From the NCBI GenBank assembly GCA_029565395.1, contig JAKQOG010000127.1, positions 1 through 64,000 on the forward strand: 64,000 nt of DNA, read 5' to 3'. Under the pieces are notes generated by a model. The model saw only the letters and a list, made by a program, of their open reading frames with translations, made no database searches and was not told where the DNA came from. Position 1 is the stretch's first letter; each line of letters opens with the position of its first letter. The position numbers and the translations under genes were made by a program. This stretch comes from Candidatus Hydrogenedentota bacterium (GTDB lineage Bacteria > Hydrogenedentota > Hydrogenedentia > Hydrogenedentales > CAILVY01). This document shows positions 24,323-32,970 of this stretch, in pieces.

Positions 24323-25498
24323 CTATTTTTTAACGGTTACTGCTGTGTACAGATCGAGATGGCGTTGGGCGATGCGGTCCCAGTTGCACTCGGATAATAC
24401 CTTTTCCGCGACGGGCTGAAAGGCGGTGGTGGCTTCTGCGGGATTATCTAGAAATTCGGCGAGGTGTTTCGCCAGAGCTTTATCATCGCCTTTAGGGACG
24501 ACCCAGCGCGGGTCATTCGCGACCCATTCCGGCAGACCGCCGGTATCGGACACCAGGATGGGCTTACGATAGGGCAGGGCGAGGGTGCCCACGCCGCTTT
24601 GCGCGTCGAACTGGACATAGGGCGCCACGACCAAATCCACGGCGGAGAGCAGCACGGGGATTCGCGCTTCCGGAATGAACTCGAGGAAGAGATGCACGCG
24701 ATCCGCCAGATGGGCCTCCTCAATTTGTTGTTGGTAGGGAGTCCAATCCATCCACGGCTTTCCGGCGATGACCAGATGCGCCTTGGGATAACGCGCGGAT
24801 ATCTGCGCGAAGGCGTGAAGCAGAATGTCGATTCCTTTGTACGGGCGGATAGTGCCAAAATTGAGGAGAAGGATGGCGTCCTGCGGGAGGCCAAGCTGCT
24901 GACGTGCGGCGTCACGCGGCATCGCGCGCGCCTCTGAAAATGCAGCCCCTTGTGGAATTTTGGAGACATGCGCCGAATCCACTCCATACACGTCGAGGAG
25001 TTGCTTTAGATTCTGATCGCTGTGAACGATCAGGTGATCCGCCCAGCGAATGATCCAGCGGGTCGCGCGAATGAATCCGGCACTGGCCTCGTGGGGTAAT
25101 ACGTTATGCACGGACACCACAATCTTCCGGTGCAGCAATTTTGAGATCAGGATCAGGGTAAGCGCGATGGGAAACAGCGGCAGGCTCCACCATTGCACGT
25201 GAAGAATATCCGCGCGCGTTCGAATCGCCTGCATAATCCAGCCGAAGGGGTTGTGCCAGGTTAGACGATGGCGGACCGTGAGGTGCGGACCGGTGTTGGT
25301 GCGGCCCTTGGGGTCCATGGCGCGTTTTTCGCCCGGAAACAAGAAATTGGGATACATTTTTTTAAAACCGAGCGCGGTCACCTCGGCGTAATGAGAAATC
25401 GCGGCGGCCAACGGGCCACAATAATCCGGAATGCCTTGAATTTGCGGCGGGAACGATCCCAACATCGTCACGCGGATGCGCTCATTCCGTTGGTTCAC
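24323..25498 (-). CDS. Group 1 (GT4) glycosyltransferase
   Basis: 391 residues beginning at a GTG that overlaps the stop of the preceding glycosyltransferase gene (GTGA). GT-B fold: N-terminal half with TMLGSFPPQIQGIPDYCGPLAAAIS and DILHVQWWSLPLFPIAL, nucleotide-sugar-binding half with LLNFGTIRPYKGIDILLHAFAQI, HLVIAGKPW and the conserved VVAPYVQFDAQSGVGTLALPYRKPILVSDTGGLPEWV, where the E of an EX7E-like motif falls. Transfers a sugar from a nucleotide donor to a growing surface glycan at the cytoplasmic side. Last gene of the 31690-to-24323 operon. Acceptor and donor unknown. Confidence 0.85.
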   Translation of the reverse strand: MNQRNERIRVTMLGSFPPQIQGIPDYCGPLAAAISHYAEVTALGFKKMYPNFLFPGEKRAMDPKGRTNTGPHLTVRHRLTWHNPFGWIMQAIRTRADILHVQWWSLPLFPIALTLILISKLLHRKIVVSVHNVLPHEASAGFIRATRWIIRWADHLIVHSDQNLKQLLDVYGVDSAHVSKIPQGAAFSEARAMPRDAARQQLGLPQDAILLLNFGTIRPYKGIDILLHAFAQISARYPKAHLVIAGKPWMDWTPYQQQIEEAHLADRVHLFLEFIPEARIPVLLSAVDLVVAPYVQFDAQSGVGTLALPYRKPILVSDTGGLPEWVANDPRWVVPKGDDKALAKHLAEFLDNPAEATTAFQPVAEKVLSECNWDRIAQRHLDLYTAVTVKK

Positions 25499-26613
25499 CC
25501 CGGAGAACCTCCCTCCCGGCCTGCCAGTTCCCGGACAATCTGGTCCAATTGTTCCGATACGCGGCCCGGCTGGTATTCGTTCAATACCGTTTCCCGCGCA
25601 TGGCGGCCCAATTCCGCGCGAAGCTTGTGATCAAGGAGCAACTGCATCATCGCTTCGGAAAATGCATCTATATCATTATCCGGGACAATCAACCCGTTGA
25701 TGCCGTGGGTCAGCGGATAGGCGGCGCTCTGGCATGCCACGATGGCCTGACCCGCCGCCATGGCATTCAACAGCTTGATGGGATATCCCGACCATGACAC
25801 GCGCGGCACGGCGAATACGGCATCGCGCGCCAGCACCTTCTGCAGGGAATCAAACCCTGGCGTGTGGATGAGTTCCGCTTCCGGAAATTCCGCGCGATCC
25901 GCCGTGGCGATAAGCAGTTTCGCATTGGCATGTGTCTTCCGGATACGCATCATGGCTCCGAACAGCAGTCCAAGATTCTGGTAGGAGTCGAGATTGCCCG
26001 CGTAGAGCACAGGCGGCATGTCCTTGGTTACGCTGCACGGTTCAAACAAAGCGGCATCCACCATCGGCGGGACGATTTTCACCCGCGTATGATCGCAGCC
26101 GCGCACGATGAGATGTCCCGCGAGCCGCCGGTGCGGCGTAATGATGCAATCCGCCCGGCGCGGGAAGGTGCGGTCAAGCCAGCGTCCGAATTTCTCCGGT
26201 AGTTTCTTGTGCCGGAAATAATAGGGTAATTCATCGGACATGGCGTTGTGCGCGTGATAGATGATGGGCCGTTTTCCCGCGGCGAGCGCCACCAGCAGGC
26301 CTTCGTAGTTGTTGGCCCACACCACGTCAATCTGTTCGGATTGGATTACCCGGCGCAAGGCGCTCCAAAGCGCAATGTCCAGGATCGGTTTTACCCAGGA
26401 TGGCCCCGCCGCGGTGCGCGTATCCCCCGGAATCCTGCGGCACCGGTGAACTTTAAGCCCGTCTTGTTCTTCGCCCAATCCGTAGCCGTAGACCACCAGA
26501 TGGACGTCGTGCCCCAGGCGGCGCAAGGCCAGCGCATTCTCGCGCATGAACACTTGCGAGCCTTGCGGCACCGGATAGGGGCAGGCGCCTACCATGGCAA
26601 TTCGTAAGGTCAT
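25495..26613 (-). CDS. Group 1 (GT4) glycosyltransferase
   Basis: 372 residues. Start placed at the ATG at 26613, which overlaps the upstream TGA stop (ATGA); the frame stays open further but only as antisense-like sequence over the phosphodiesterase gene. MTLRIAMVGACPYPVPQGSQVFMRENALALRRLGHDVHLVVYG is a canonical GT-B opening with the glycine loop. DVVWANNYEGLLVAL and IITPHRRLAGHLI follow, then PPVLYAGNLDSYQNLGLLFGAM and FAVPRVSWSGYPIKLLNAMAAGQAIVACQSAAYPL with the donor-binding acidic region. Second-last gene of the glycan operon, coupled at both ends by 4-nt overlaps, which implies stoichiometric synthesis with its neighbours. Confidence 0.85.
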   Translation of the reverse strand: MTLRIAMVGACPYPVPQGSQVFMRENALALRRLGHDVHLVVYGYGLGEEQDGLKVHRCRRIPGDTRTAAGPSWVKPILDIALWSALRRVIQSEQIDVVWANNYEGLLVALAAGKRPIIYHAHNAMSDELPYYFRHKKLPEKFGRWLDRTFPRRADCIITPHRRLAGHLIVRGCDHTRVKIVPPMVDAALFEPCSVTKDMPPVLYAGNLDSYQNLGLLFGAMMRIRKTHANAKLLIATADRAEFPEAELIHTPGFDSLQKVLARDAVFAVPRVSWSGYPIKLLNAMAAGQAIVACQSAAYPLTHGINGLIVPDNDIDAFSEAMMQLLLDHKLRAELGRHARETVLNEYQPGRVSEQLDQIVRELAGREGGSPG

Positions 26614-28190
26614 TCGATGTATCCTAACGCACGCAATCGCGCGGCGAGTATTGCTTCCTCCTCCGCCGAGTATGCTTGTTCCGAGTCCATTTTGTGATCG
26701 ATGGAATCTCCCGGGAGTTCCCGGCCCAGGAGCGAATGCCCGTCCATCGGCGGCACTTCCATACCCAGCGTTTGCAATACCGTCGGAGCGATATCCTCGA
26801 TCCGCGCCGCGTGCGCCTCTGATTTCTCTGATAAGAATACCACACCCGCGCCGCGATGTGTCCCGGCGGTGCCGTGTTCCTTGCCGCCGAATCGCTCCTC
26901 CGGCAACAAAGGTTGGATAGGCATGTTTCCCGGCACGCTTTTCCGGCACGTATAGGAATAGCTATTTTTTAGCGCCAGTTCAAGAATCACATCGGGTGCG
27001 TGATCCACATAAGGGCCATGATATAGGGTTTCCCGGGGCCAAGCGTGTTCGACAGGCTCCCAGGACTCCAATTCTCCGCAGAGTCTCTGTACAAAGGCGG
27101 CATATTCTTCCGGTTTGACTTGGCCCTGGGGTTCGCGCCCTCCCAGATTCACATGGATGGACGGAAAATAATTCAATTCTTCCGACCATGCCGTGGTGCG
27201 GGTCCAATCGATGGCCGAAAACCGGGATCGGCTCTCCAGGCGGGCGGCCATTCCCTGAAAATGGCGAAAGAGGGCTCCGCGCACTCCTGTCGGAATGGTA
27301 GTTAACGCGAGTTGCTTTAACAGATTATTTTTGGGCCTGTGAAAGGCCAAATACCCGTGTTCCGCCAGCCATGCGTTTAGATGCAGTACCTGATCCCCCG
27401 CGCCCCCAAATCCATGGTCGGAAACCACGCCCACGGTCATTTCCGGACCCGCGGCCTCGATGATCCGTCCTACGGCGGCATCCAGGCGCATGTAAATGTC
27501 ACGTATGGCCATAGCGGGCCCTGGGCAATGTCTGGGCGAGGCCGGATCATGAAAAAGCCAGAAATGATGCGCTACGGTGTCTGATTCCCCGAAGACTACC
27601 ATGAAAAAGTCCCAAGGTTCGCGAGAAAGCAGGTTGCAGGTGATCTTTTCTTTTATTTCAATGGTGTTAAGCATGGAGCGCAGTGCATTTTCGTGCCACC
27701 CCGCCCCCAGATGGTGTTCCTGGAAATCCGCATAGCGCCACTCCCTCACGTCGGGATAGAGCGTGGGGGGGAATACGCACGAGCGTTCCGGGCGCGTCGC
27801 CACCGGGGAATCAAATCCGGAAACCATGAATCCGTTGACTGTTTCCGGGGGATAGGTTCCCGGGACGCCTAAAATGCCCACCCGTTTACCTGCTTCTGAC
27901 GCCAGATTCCATATCGCGGGCGTTTTACGGAAGGTGCTGTTAAGAAAACGGATCTGGTAGGTCCCTCGTATCAATTCCGTAAAATCGAATACGCCGTGCC
28001 TGCCTGGATTAACCCCCGTCACGCATGAGTTCCATGCGGGAAAGGTGATGGGGGGGCAGGTACTGGCGAGCGGCAGATAGGTTCCTCTTTCGCTCAGCCG
28101 GCTTAAGTTCGGCAGGTGTCCTTCGCCCATCCATTGCTCTGTCAGCGAGGGTTCCGCGCCATCCAAGCCTATGAGTAGAAAACGGCCCAT
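26610..28190 (-). CDS. Type I phosphodiesterase / alkaline-phosphatase-fold hydrolase
   Basis: 526 residues. RFLLIGLDGAEPSLTEQWMGEGHLPNLSRLSERG carries the first metal Asp, and PPITFPAWNSCVTGVNPGRHGVFDF places Thr in ITFPAW as the nucleophile of the type I phosphodiesterase/nucleotide pyrophosphatase family. FGESDTVAHHFWLFHD and GVVSDHGFGGAGDQVLHLNAWLAEHGYL complete the two-metal site, and KEHGTAGTHRGAGVVFL the last. Start taken at 28190, after a 13-nt gap to the methyltransferase stop. Such proteins often sit in exopolysaccharide clusters and may cleave a phosphodiester or nucleotide-sugar. No signal peptide is visible, so a cytoplasmic site is likely. Confidence 0.82.
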   Translation of the reverse strand: MGRFLLIGLDGAEPSLTEQWMGEGHLPNLSRLSERGTYLPLASTCPPITFPAWNSCVTGVNPGRHGVFDFTELIRGTYQIRFLNSTFRKTPAIWNLASEAGKRVGILGVPGTYPPETVNGFMVSGFDSPVATRPERSCVFPPTLYPDVREWRYADFQEHHLGAGWHENALRSMLNTIEIKEKITCNLLSREPWDFFMVVFGESDTVAHHFWLFHDPASPRHCPGPAMAIRDIYMRLDAAVGRIIEAAGPEMTVGVVSDHGFGGAGDQVLHLNAWLAEHGYLAFHRPKNNLLKQLALTTIPTGVRGALFRHFQGMAARLESRSRFSAIDWTRTTAWSEELNYFPSIHVNLGGREPQGQVKPEEYAAFVQRLCGELESWEPVEHAWPRETLYHGPYVDHAPDVILELALKNSYSYTCRKSVPGNMPIQPLLPEERFGGKEHGTAGTHRGAGVVFLSEKSEAHAARIEDIAPTVLQTLGMEVPPMDGHSLLGRELPGDSIDHKMDSEQAYSAEEEAILAARLRALGYIE

Positions 28191-28203
28191 ACGCGTGTCC
28201 GGT

Positions 28204-29055
28204 TTATTCTTTGCGCAACACGAAAATATGTCCAATGACGAGGGGCCAATGTTCCCCGGCCACCGCCCAGCCCAGGCGGTTTACTCGTTCGAGAATACGT
28301 TGCATCCAGCCGTTCACGCCTGCTTCCCGCGCCTGAGGCATTGGGCGGATTTCCAGGCATTGGAATCCATGACTTGCGGCCAGTTTTCGCATGCCTTCCA
28401 ACGAAAAAAGAGCGACGTGCCACGGGGGGCAAAATACCTGATGCAACTGGGGCAAGGGTTTTGTCATATTCCCCAGGCGGAAACACTGTCCCATTAATTC
28501 CGCAAAAGGGGCCGTTGGTTGCGTGCTCACCACCAGACCTCCCGGTTTCAGGAGTTCTCTGGCGTGTTCCAGCCAGTCGTGATGATTGACCAGATGTTCG
28601 AATACGCTTGAAAGCACAATCACATCGTAGGAACGGCCTTTCACTGTGAACAGACTGGGGCCAATTACTTCCAGACCCTGCCGGCGGCAATAGTCCGCCA
28701 TGTCATTGGAGGGTTCGACGGCCTGATAGGTATAGCCGCTGGCCAGCAGTTCCTCGCCGACGCCTCCCCATCCTGGTCCTGCCTCTAAAACGAGACCCTG
28801 GCGGCAATGGGTTTTTATGGCGGCTATTACAGCCTGGTAGTGATTGAAATAAACCTTGCGGGAATAGGCCGCATTGCTGGGAATGTGTCCAGAGGACGCA
28901 TACTTTTCTGCATATGCTTGTTCCAGGAATTGTTCGGTGGGCAACGGCACAAGTTGAAGACTGGCGCACCGTTCACAGCGATGATAGGCATAGCCGTCCC
29001 GATCCCCAAAAAGCGCGAGTTCCCCTTCACATGCGATGCAGCGTTCTTGTCCCAT
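28204..29055 (-). CDS. Zinc-ribbon class I SAM-dependent methyltransferase
   Basis: 283 residues from the ATG at 29055. An N-terminal zinc ribbon with two CxxC pairs (RCIACEGE and HRCERCASLQLVPLP) precedes a Rossmann methyltransferase domain. Motif I is LVLEAGPGWGGVGEELLASGY, then AVEPSNDMADYCRRQG and the Asp/Val strand SYDVIVLSSVFEHLVNHHDWLEHARELLKPGGLVVS. This zinc-ribbon plus methyltransferase arrangement is typical of sugar or lipid methylation genes in O-antigen and exopolysaccharide clusters. The frame extends further upstream to 29160, but the extra residues lack conservation features. Second gene of the operon, 130 nt after the spermidine-synthase-like gene. Confidence 0.85.
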   Translation of the reverse strand: MGQERCIACEGELALFGDRDGYAYHRCERCASLQLVPLPTEQFLEQAYAEKYASSGHIPSNAAYSRKVYFNHYQAVIAAIKTHCRQGLVLEAGPGWGGVGEELLASGYTYQAVEPSNDMADYCRRQGLEVIGPSLFTVKGRSYDVIVLSSVFEHLVNHHDWLEHARELLKPGGLVVSTQPTAPFAELMGQCFRLGNMTKPLPQLHQVFCPPWHVALFSLEGMRKLAASHGFQCLEIRPMPQAREAGVNGWMQRILERVNRLGWAVAGEHWPLVIGHIFVLRKE

Positions 29056-29185
29056 GGCTCGATTACTCACTTCTGGTGCCGTCTTTTTTAAAAAGCAGAT
29101 CCTGCTCCAATTGTAGCAGACCCATGAAAGTAAGGGCGAGTTCCACCGCATCCGGCGCAAGAGGCAGGAGCTGTGTTGGGATCTG

Positions 29186-31690
29186 TTATTCCGGCAATCC
29201 TGAAGGAGCGTCCGGAAAACGCAGCAGGGCGATCATGGCGAGGAAATAGACGCCGGTAGCCGCGAGGATATTGAGGTTGAACCCGATCCCCATGGCCGTG
29301 ACTACCACGAGAACCGAACCGAGTACGGAGGCTGCGCCGTTCACCCCCCATGCCCAGGGAATTACCTGGGGATGGATCCGGCGCACGATGGATAATCCCG
29401 ACACCAGCGGCATGCCCATAAAAAAAGCCATGGGGGCGAGGAGCAGCACGGTGGCTGCAATGCGGACAGGGAATGGGAGTCCCAGCATCAGCCGGAGCAC
29501 GGGGCCGAGAAAGAACAAACTGAGGAGGCTTAGCGCGATGATGGCGGTGATGCTTATCTTCATGGCCCGCTCTGGCGGCAGCCAGCCTTTGGAAAGCACA
29601 TAGCTGCCCAAGCCCGCGAATACCAGGAAGGCGGTGAGGGTGACGGAAACAGAGTAAATGGGGCTTCCCAGGAAGAGCACGAATTTCTGCATGAAGGAAA
29701 GCTCGATCATCATGAAACCAAACCCGATGAACATGAAGTAGCAGACCGCGCGCCACGCGCCCGTCACGCGCAACCCTTGGCGGTGCATGAACCCGAGCGG
29801 GAGGAAAACGAGTATCGTCTGCCAGGCGATGGCCAGCACTGCGAGAAGAAGAATGCTCAGCAGGCCAATGTTGCGTTCCGGCCCTTCCACTTCCTGAGGT
29901 TTTATGGAAAGCGCGTTTTCACTGCCCAGTTTAAAGAATTTATAGAAATAGGGTTTATCATCCGTTATGGGGGTGACATCATAGGGGTATTCCTGATGGA
30001 ACTGTTCCACGGTTCCCGCTTTCAGATGTTGGAAAAAATCAACGTAGTGGTTGGTGGATCCGTCAGAATAGAGAAGGTTTTTTTCATCAAAGCCGGGCAG
30101 GTAGTGCACAGGCATCTTGATGCGTTGGCCAAGGTCCCGGTAGGCTTGCACCTCCTCCGGGGTAAAGGGGCTTTTTTTGCAGAGAATCGCGGGCCATCCT
30201 TGGTCTTGAGGGGGCGGATTTTCCGTAACAATGATATGATTCCAGGGTTCCTTGATGCCCCTTCGGAACATTGATTCACAGGCAACCGTGACAAGGCGCA
30301 TGATTTCGCGGGGCGGGTCCAGCGAACGTCTTGAAAGGGCGATCACGCCGTCGTCTTCGACATGTTCAAAGTAGTCATCAAAGGCTTCAATCGTAAACAG
30401 GTAGTTTTCCGCCAGGAGGAAGGCGCCGCGTGCGAGCGCGGCCGCCTCGGTGTCTACCGCGGTCAATTGGATAAGATCATATTTTTCGCGGGAATTATGG
30501 ACGAAACTGCGGCCTTCACCGGCGAGTATTCGGACATTGGGCGCGTTGCACATCTGGTTGAGATAGCCGCTAAACCGGTTGGTCACGACATTCACGATGT
30601 CGGGGTTTATTTCGACTCCCGTTATGCTTTTGGCGCCGTTGAGCAGGCCGAGTTCGATATCCCGCCCGCCACCCACGCCGATCACCAGCACCTTGGGATT
30701 TTTTTTGATGAGATAGGCACGGCCATGCAAGGAATAGAGGAAGGCCTCGGTGTTCTTCAGCACTTCCCATTCTTGAGGTGTTGGCCCTTTATAAATGCGG
30801 GCCGAGCCGCTGCCGTCGGTGAATACCATCCGATACGGCCGGATTCCTACCCCCGCCGTATCCGATGTGTAGGTGGGGCATTCGGTAACATCGGTGCGGC
30901 CCAGGGCGTTCCACTGGCTATAGATGATGCGTGCCTGCGGGAAGAACTTGGGGTTGGTCCGGTAGGCCAGCACTTTTTCCGGATCCATCGCGATGTGGAT
31001 GATGCGGTTGCTATGGGGAAGTGCGGCGGCCAACACCACCGCGGCTATGAGTCCCAAAAGAAAAGACGAGGGCCGGAAAGGGCGTGCAGAGAAGGCGGCG
31101 GCGGCGGCGGATGCTATGATCGCCGAAAGAACGGCCACGCCTTCTCCCCCCAGGGGCTTGATGACAAACGCGAAGAGCACGCACCCCATCCCCGACCCTA
31201 TCAGATTGAGGGCATAGAACCACCCCAGCCGGCCGGGGGCTGCGAGAAATGTTGCGCCAATGGCCATTGAGGCAAACAGAAAGGGCAGCGCCAGCAAAGA
31301 AAAGAAGATAAGCAACAGGACCAGTTGGCGCGGATGTTCAAAGACGTGGAAGCTGGAAATGGGGTGGTTGCCAATGAACCATAATCCGGCGATGGTGGAC
31401 AGGGCAAAGCAGAGGCAAAAAAAAGCTAAGACAGGGCCTGTCCAGGATGCCGGTTTTACGGGGAAAATGGCCAGCAGCGCCCCGCCAATGCCGAAACCGA
31501 GCATGGCCAGGGTTACGGCGGTATACACCAGGCTGGGCCAAAGGGTGATGGCGAGAATGCGCACTTGCATCACTTCAAGCAAGAGCGTAGCGATGGAAAG
31601 AAGGAATAATCCGGCGGAAAAAGACGTCCCGGCGGGATTATATATCCGCACCCCATTGTCCTGGTCCAGTTTGTTACCGGCGCGAAGCAT
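29186..31690 (-). CDS. Membrane-embedded spermidine-synthase-like protein
   Basis: 834 residues in three parts. Residues about 20-230 form six or so membrane helices, and about 300-570 form a cytoplasmic SAM-binding domain of the polyamine-aminopropyltransferase fold. Its glycine-rich site is KVLVIGVGGGRDIELGLLNGA near 338, with VEINPDIV following. The C-terminal 230 residues contain seven or eight more helices. This fused membrane layout is widespread but biochemically uncharacterised; a true spermidine synthase is soluble and about 300 residues. GGAGA lies about 10 nt upstream of the ATG. First gene of a five-gene minus-strand operon with a methyltransferase, a phosphodiesterase and two glycosyltransferases, so a role in modifying or exporting a surface polymer is possible. 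Confidence 0.82.
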   Translation of the reverse strand: MLRAGNKLDQDNGVRIYNPAGTSFSAGLFLLSIATLLLEVMQVRILAITLWPSLVYTAVTLAMLGFGIGGALLAIFPVKPASWTGPVLAFFCLCFALSTIAGLWFIGNHPISSFHVFEHPRQLVLLLIFFSLLALPFLFASMAIGATFLAAPGRLGWFYALNLIGSGMGCVLFAFVIKPLGGEGVAVLSAIIASAAAAAFSARPFRPSSFLLGLIAAVVLAAALPHSNRIIHIAMDPEKVLAYRTNPKFFPQARIIYSQWNALGRTDVTECPTYTSDTAGVGIRPYRMVFTDGSGSARIYKGPTPQEWEVLKNTEAFLYSLHGRAYLIKKNPKVLVIGVGGGRDIELGLLNGAKSITGVEINPDIVNVVTNRFSGYLNQMCNAPNVRILAGEGRSFVHNSREKYDLIQLTAVDTEAAALARGAFLLAENYLFTIEAFDDYFEHVEDDGVIALSRRSLDPPREIMRLVTVACESMFRRGIKEPWNHIIVTENPPPQDQGWPAILCKKSPFTPEEVQAYRDLGQRIKMPVHYLPGFDEKNLLYSDGSTNHYVDFFQHLKAGTVEQFHQEYPYDVTPITDDKPYFYKFFKLGSENALSIKPQEVEGPERNIGLLSILLLAVLAIAWQTILVFLPLGFMHRQGLRVTGAWRAVCYFMFIGFGFMMIELSFMQKFVLFLGSPIYSVSVTLTAFLVFAGLGSYVLSKGWLPPERAMKISITAIIALSLLSLFFLGPVLRLMLGLPFPVRIAATVLLLAPMAFFMGMPLVSGLSIVRRIHPQVIPWAWGVNGAASVLGSVLVVVTAMGIGFNLNILAATGVYFLAMIALLRFPDAPSGLPE

Positions 31691-31969
31691 GCTACATCAT
31701 TCTCCAAAAGATTATTATTGACATACCTGGACATGCGGGAAAATGGGATTGACTAATGGGACAGCAGCTCCGCATGGCCATGCCGGAGGGAATCATAGCA
31801 GACCGCTTCGCAGGTTGCAAAAGGACGCTGTTTATAAAAGAGGAATGGGACCTAATTAGGACGTATTACGACCAAATAGGCGTGGAACGGGCATGGGCGG
31901 AGAGGTAATATTTCCGGTGCTTATTAAGAATCATTCCTAATAACGACAGAGTTAAAGAAAATAAAAAAC
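31691..31969. other. Intergenic region between divergent transcription units
   Basis: No convincing reading frame. It contains a near-perfect palindrome at 31768-31788 (CTCCG-CATGG / CCATG-C-CGGAG). Towards 31969 it becomes AT-rich ahead of the promoter of the exported-protein gene. Confidence 0.4.
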
Positions 31970-31998
31970 TTGACTTTCAGACTTGTTTGTGATACAAA
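31970..31998 (+). promoter_or_regulatory. Strong promoter with extended -10 for the exported-protein gene
   Basis: TTGACT (31970-31975), 17-bp spacer, TACAAA (31993-31998) preceded by TG at -15/-14 (extended -10). Predicted start of transcription is about 32005, giving a leader of roughly 118 nt. Confidence 0.65.
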
Positions 31999-32007
31999 CT
32001 AGTTAGG

Positions 32008-32114
32008 CGGTTAGAAGTAACCGTGGAGTTGAATAGGTCCCGAAATGCTGTATTCCCTGACCGTTTCAGGGTTAAGCCGAAAGGTTTTACAGATTTCATA
32101 ACGAAGGGAGGTGA
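32008..32114 (+). promoter_or_regulatory. Structured 5' leader with two hairpins and consensus ribosome site
   Basis: A 6-bp stem CGGTTA/TAACCG with GAAG loop (32008-32023) is almost at the predicted 5' end. A second stem CCCTGA/TCAGGG (32055-32071) follows. The leader ends in GGGAGGTGA (32106-32114), which pairs with the 16S 3' end and sits 8 nt before the ATG. A 5'-terminal hairpin plus strong Shine-Dalgarno is typical of long-lived, highly translated mRNAs. No known riboswitch fold was recognised. Confidence 0.55.
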
Positions 32115-32122
32115 AAGAAGAA

Positions 32123-32794
32123 ATGAAGAAACTGACTATCGCTACGATTCTTATGGTGGTAGGAGCCGCGATTGCATTCGGCAGTTCGTTGGGCGTTCCG
32201 TGGTTTGCCGACAATGCTCCAGAGAAGAACGAGATTCCGGGTATCAATCAAGGATACACGGCCCTTGTAACGCTGAAGAGCAATGTCGCTCACACACTGA
32301 CATGCACTATTCTGTATTTCAATCAGGGTGGTGTGGCCCTGGGTCCGTGGGCGCCGTACAACACGTTCACGATTGCTCCGCAGTCATCGTTGGCGTTCCG
32401 TCCAGTGGCGATTGACCCGGACGGCGGTACGATTGACCCGCGCACGGGTGAATATCCGACTGCCTTTGGCGGACAGGAAGGTAATCAGGCCGTATTGGTG
32501 CCGAATCGTCCGAGGAGCACCAACTCGACAGAGGTACTGCTTGATGCGAATGGAGATCCCATTCTGAATCCGTGGGCTGACAATGCACCACTGGTTGACA
32601 TGAAAAAGAATGGTGGTATCCAGGTTTCCTGGGATGGTGGTGCGACAGACATCCAAGGGACGTATGCCGCATTCCTGACAGCGCTTGACTACACCAAGCA
32701 CAATCCGTATGACACGATCGCGGACAATCCGGCAACGGATCCGGTAGTGACGATGTCGTATGGTCACTTGCTACCGCCAGGATTCAGCGAATAA
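32123..32794 (+). CDS. Exported protein of unknown function, probably highly expressed
   Basis: 223 residues; I do not recognise the family. A classical signal peptide (MKKLTIATILMVVGAAIAFGSS) is followed by a mature part of about 200 residues, rich in Asn, Pro, Gly, Thr and Trp, with no cysteine other than one in TLTCTILYF. The core ALVTLKSNVAHTLTCTILYFNQGGVALGPWAPYNTFTIAPQSSLAFRPVA reads as alternating beta strands, like an immunoglobulin-like or cupredoxin-like sandwich. Gly codons favour GGT, unlike the GGC/GGG-rich neighbours, which fits codon selection for high expression. It is a single-gene unit with promoter, leader, consensus ribosome site and terminator. Possibly a surface-layer, pilus or matrix component; that is inference. 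Confidence 0.85.
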   Translation: MKKLTIATILMVVGAAIAFGSSLGVPWFADNAPEKNEIPGINQGYTALVTLKSNVAHTLTCTILYFNQGGVALGPWAPYNTFTIAPQSSLAFRPVAIDPDGGTIDPRTGEYPTAFGGQEGNQAVLVPNRPRSTNSTEVLLDANGDPILNPWADNAPLVDMKKNGGIQVSWDGGATDIQGTYAAFLTALDYTKHNPYDTIADNPATDPVVTMSYGHLLPPGFSE

Positions 32795-32832
32795 TATCGC
32801 TCGGTAGCCAAGTACAATTGAGAACGACGTGA

Positions 32833-32868
32833 GGCGGGAATGTCGCGTGACATGCTCGCCTTTTTTTT
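32833..32868 (+). terminator. Intrinsic terminator of the exported-protein gene
   Basis: A 12-position stem GGCGGGAATGTC/GACATGCTCGCC (one mismatch, one G-U) with GCGT loop at 32833-32860, followed by eight T (32861-32868). Confidence 0.88.
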
Positions 32869-32970
32869 ATTTCTTTCACCGGGCGGATCTTGTCTAGAAC
32901 CTTGCGGGAGAGGCAAAATAGGGGGTGCCGTTTTCATTGTTTCATATACGCGATCAGGAGTTGAGGCTGG

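Noticed and set aside
26613-26949. N-terminal extension of the second GT4 glycosyltransferase
   Set aside because: Lies antisense-like within the phosphodiesterase coding region in another frame; the ATG at 26613 gives a standard GT-B start with ATGA coupling.
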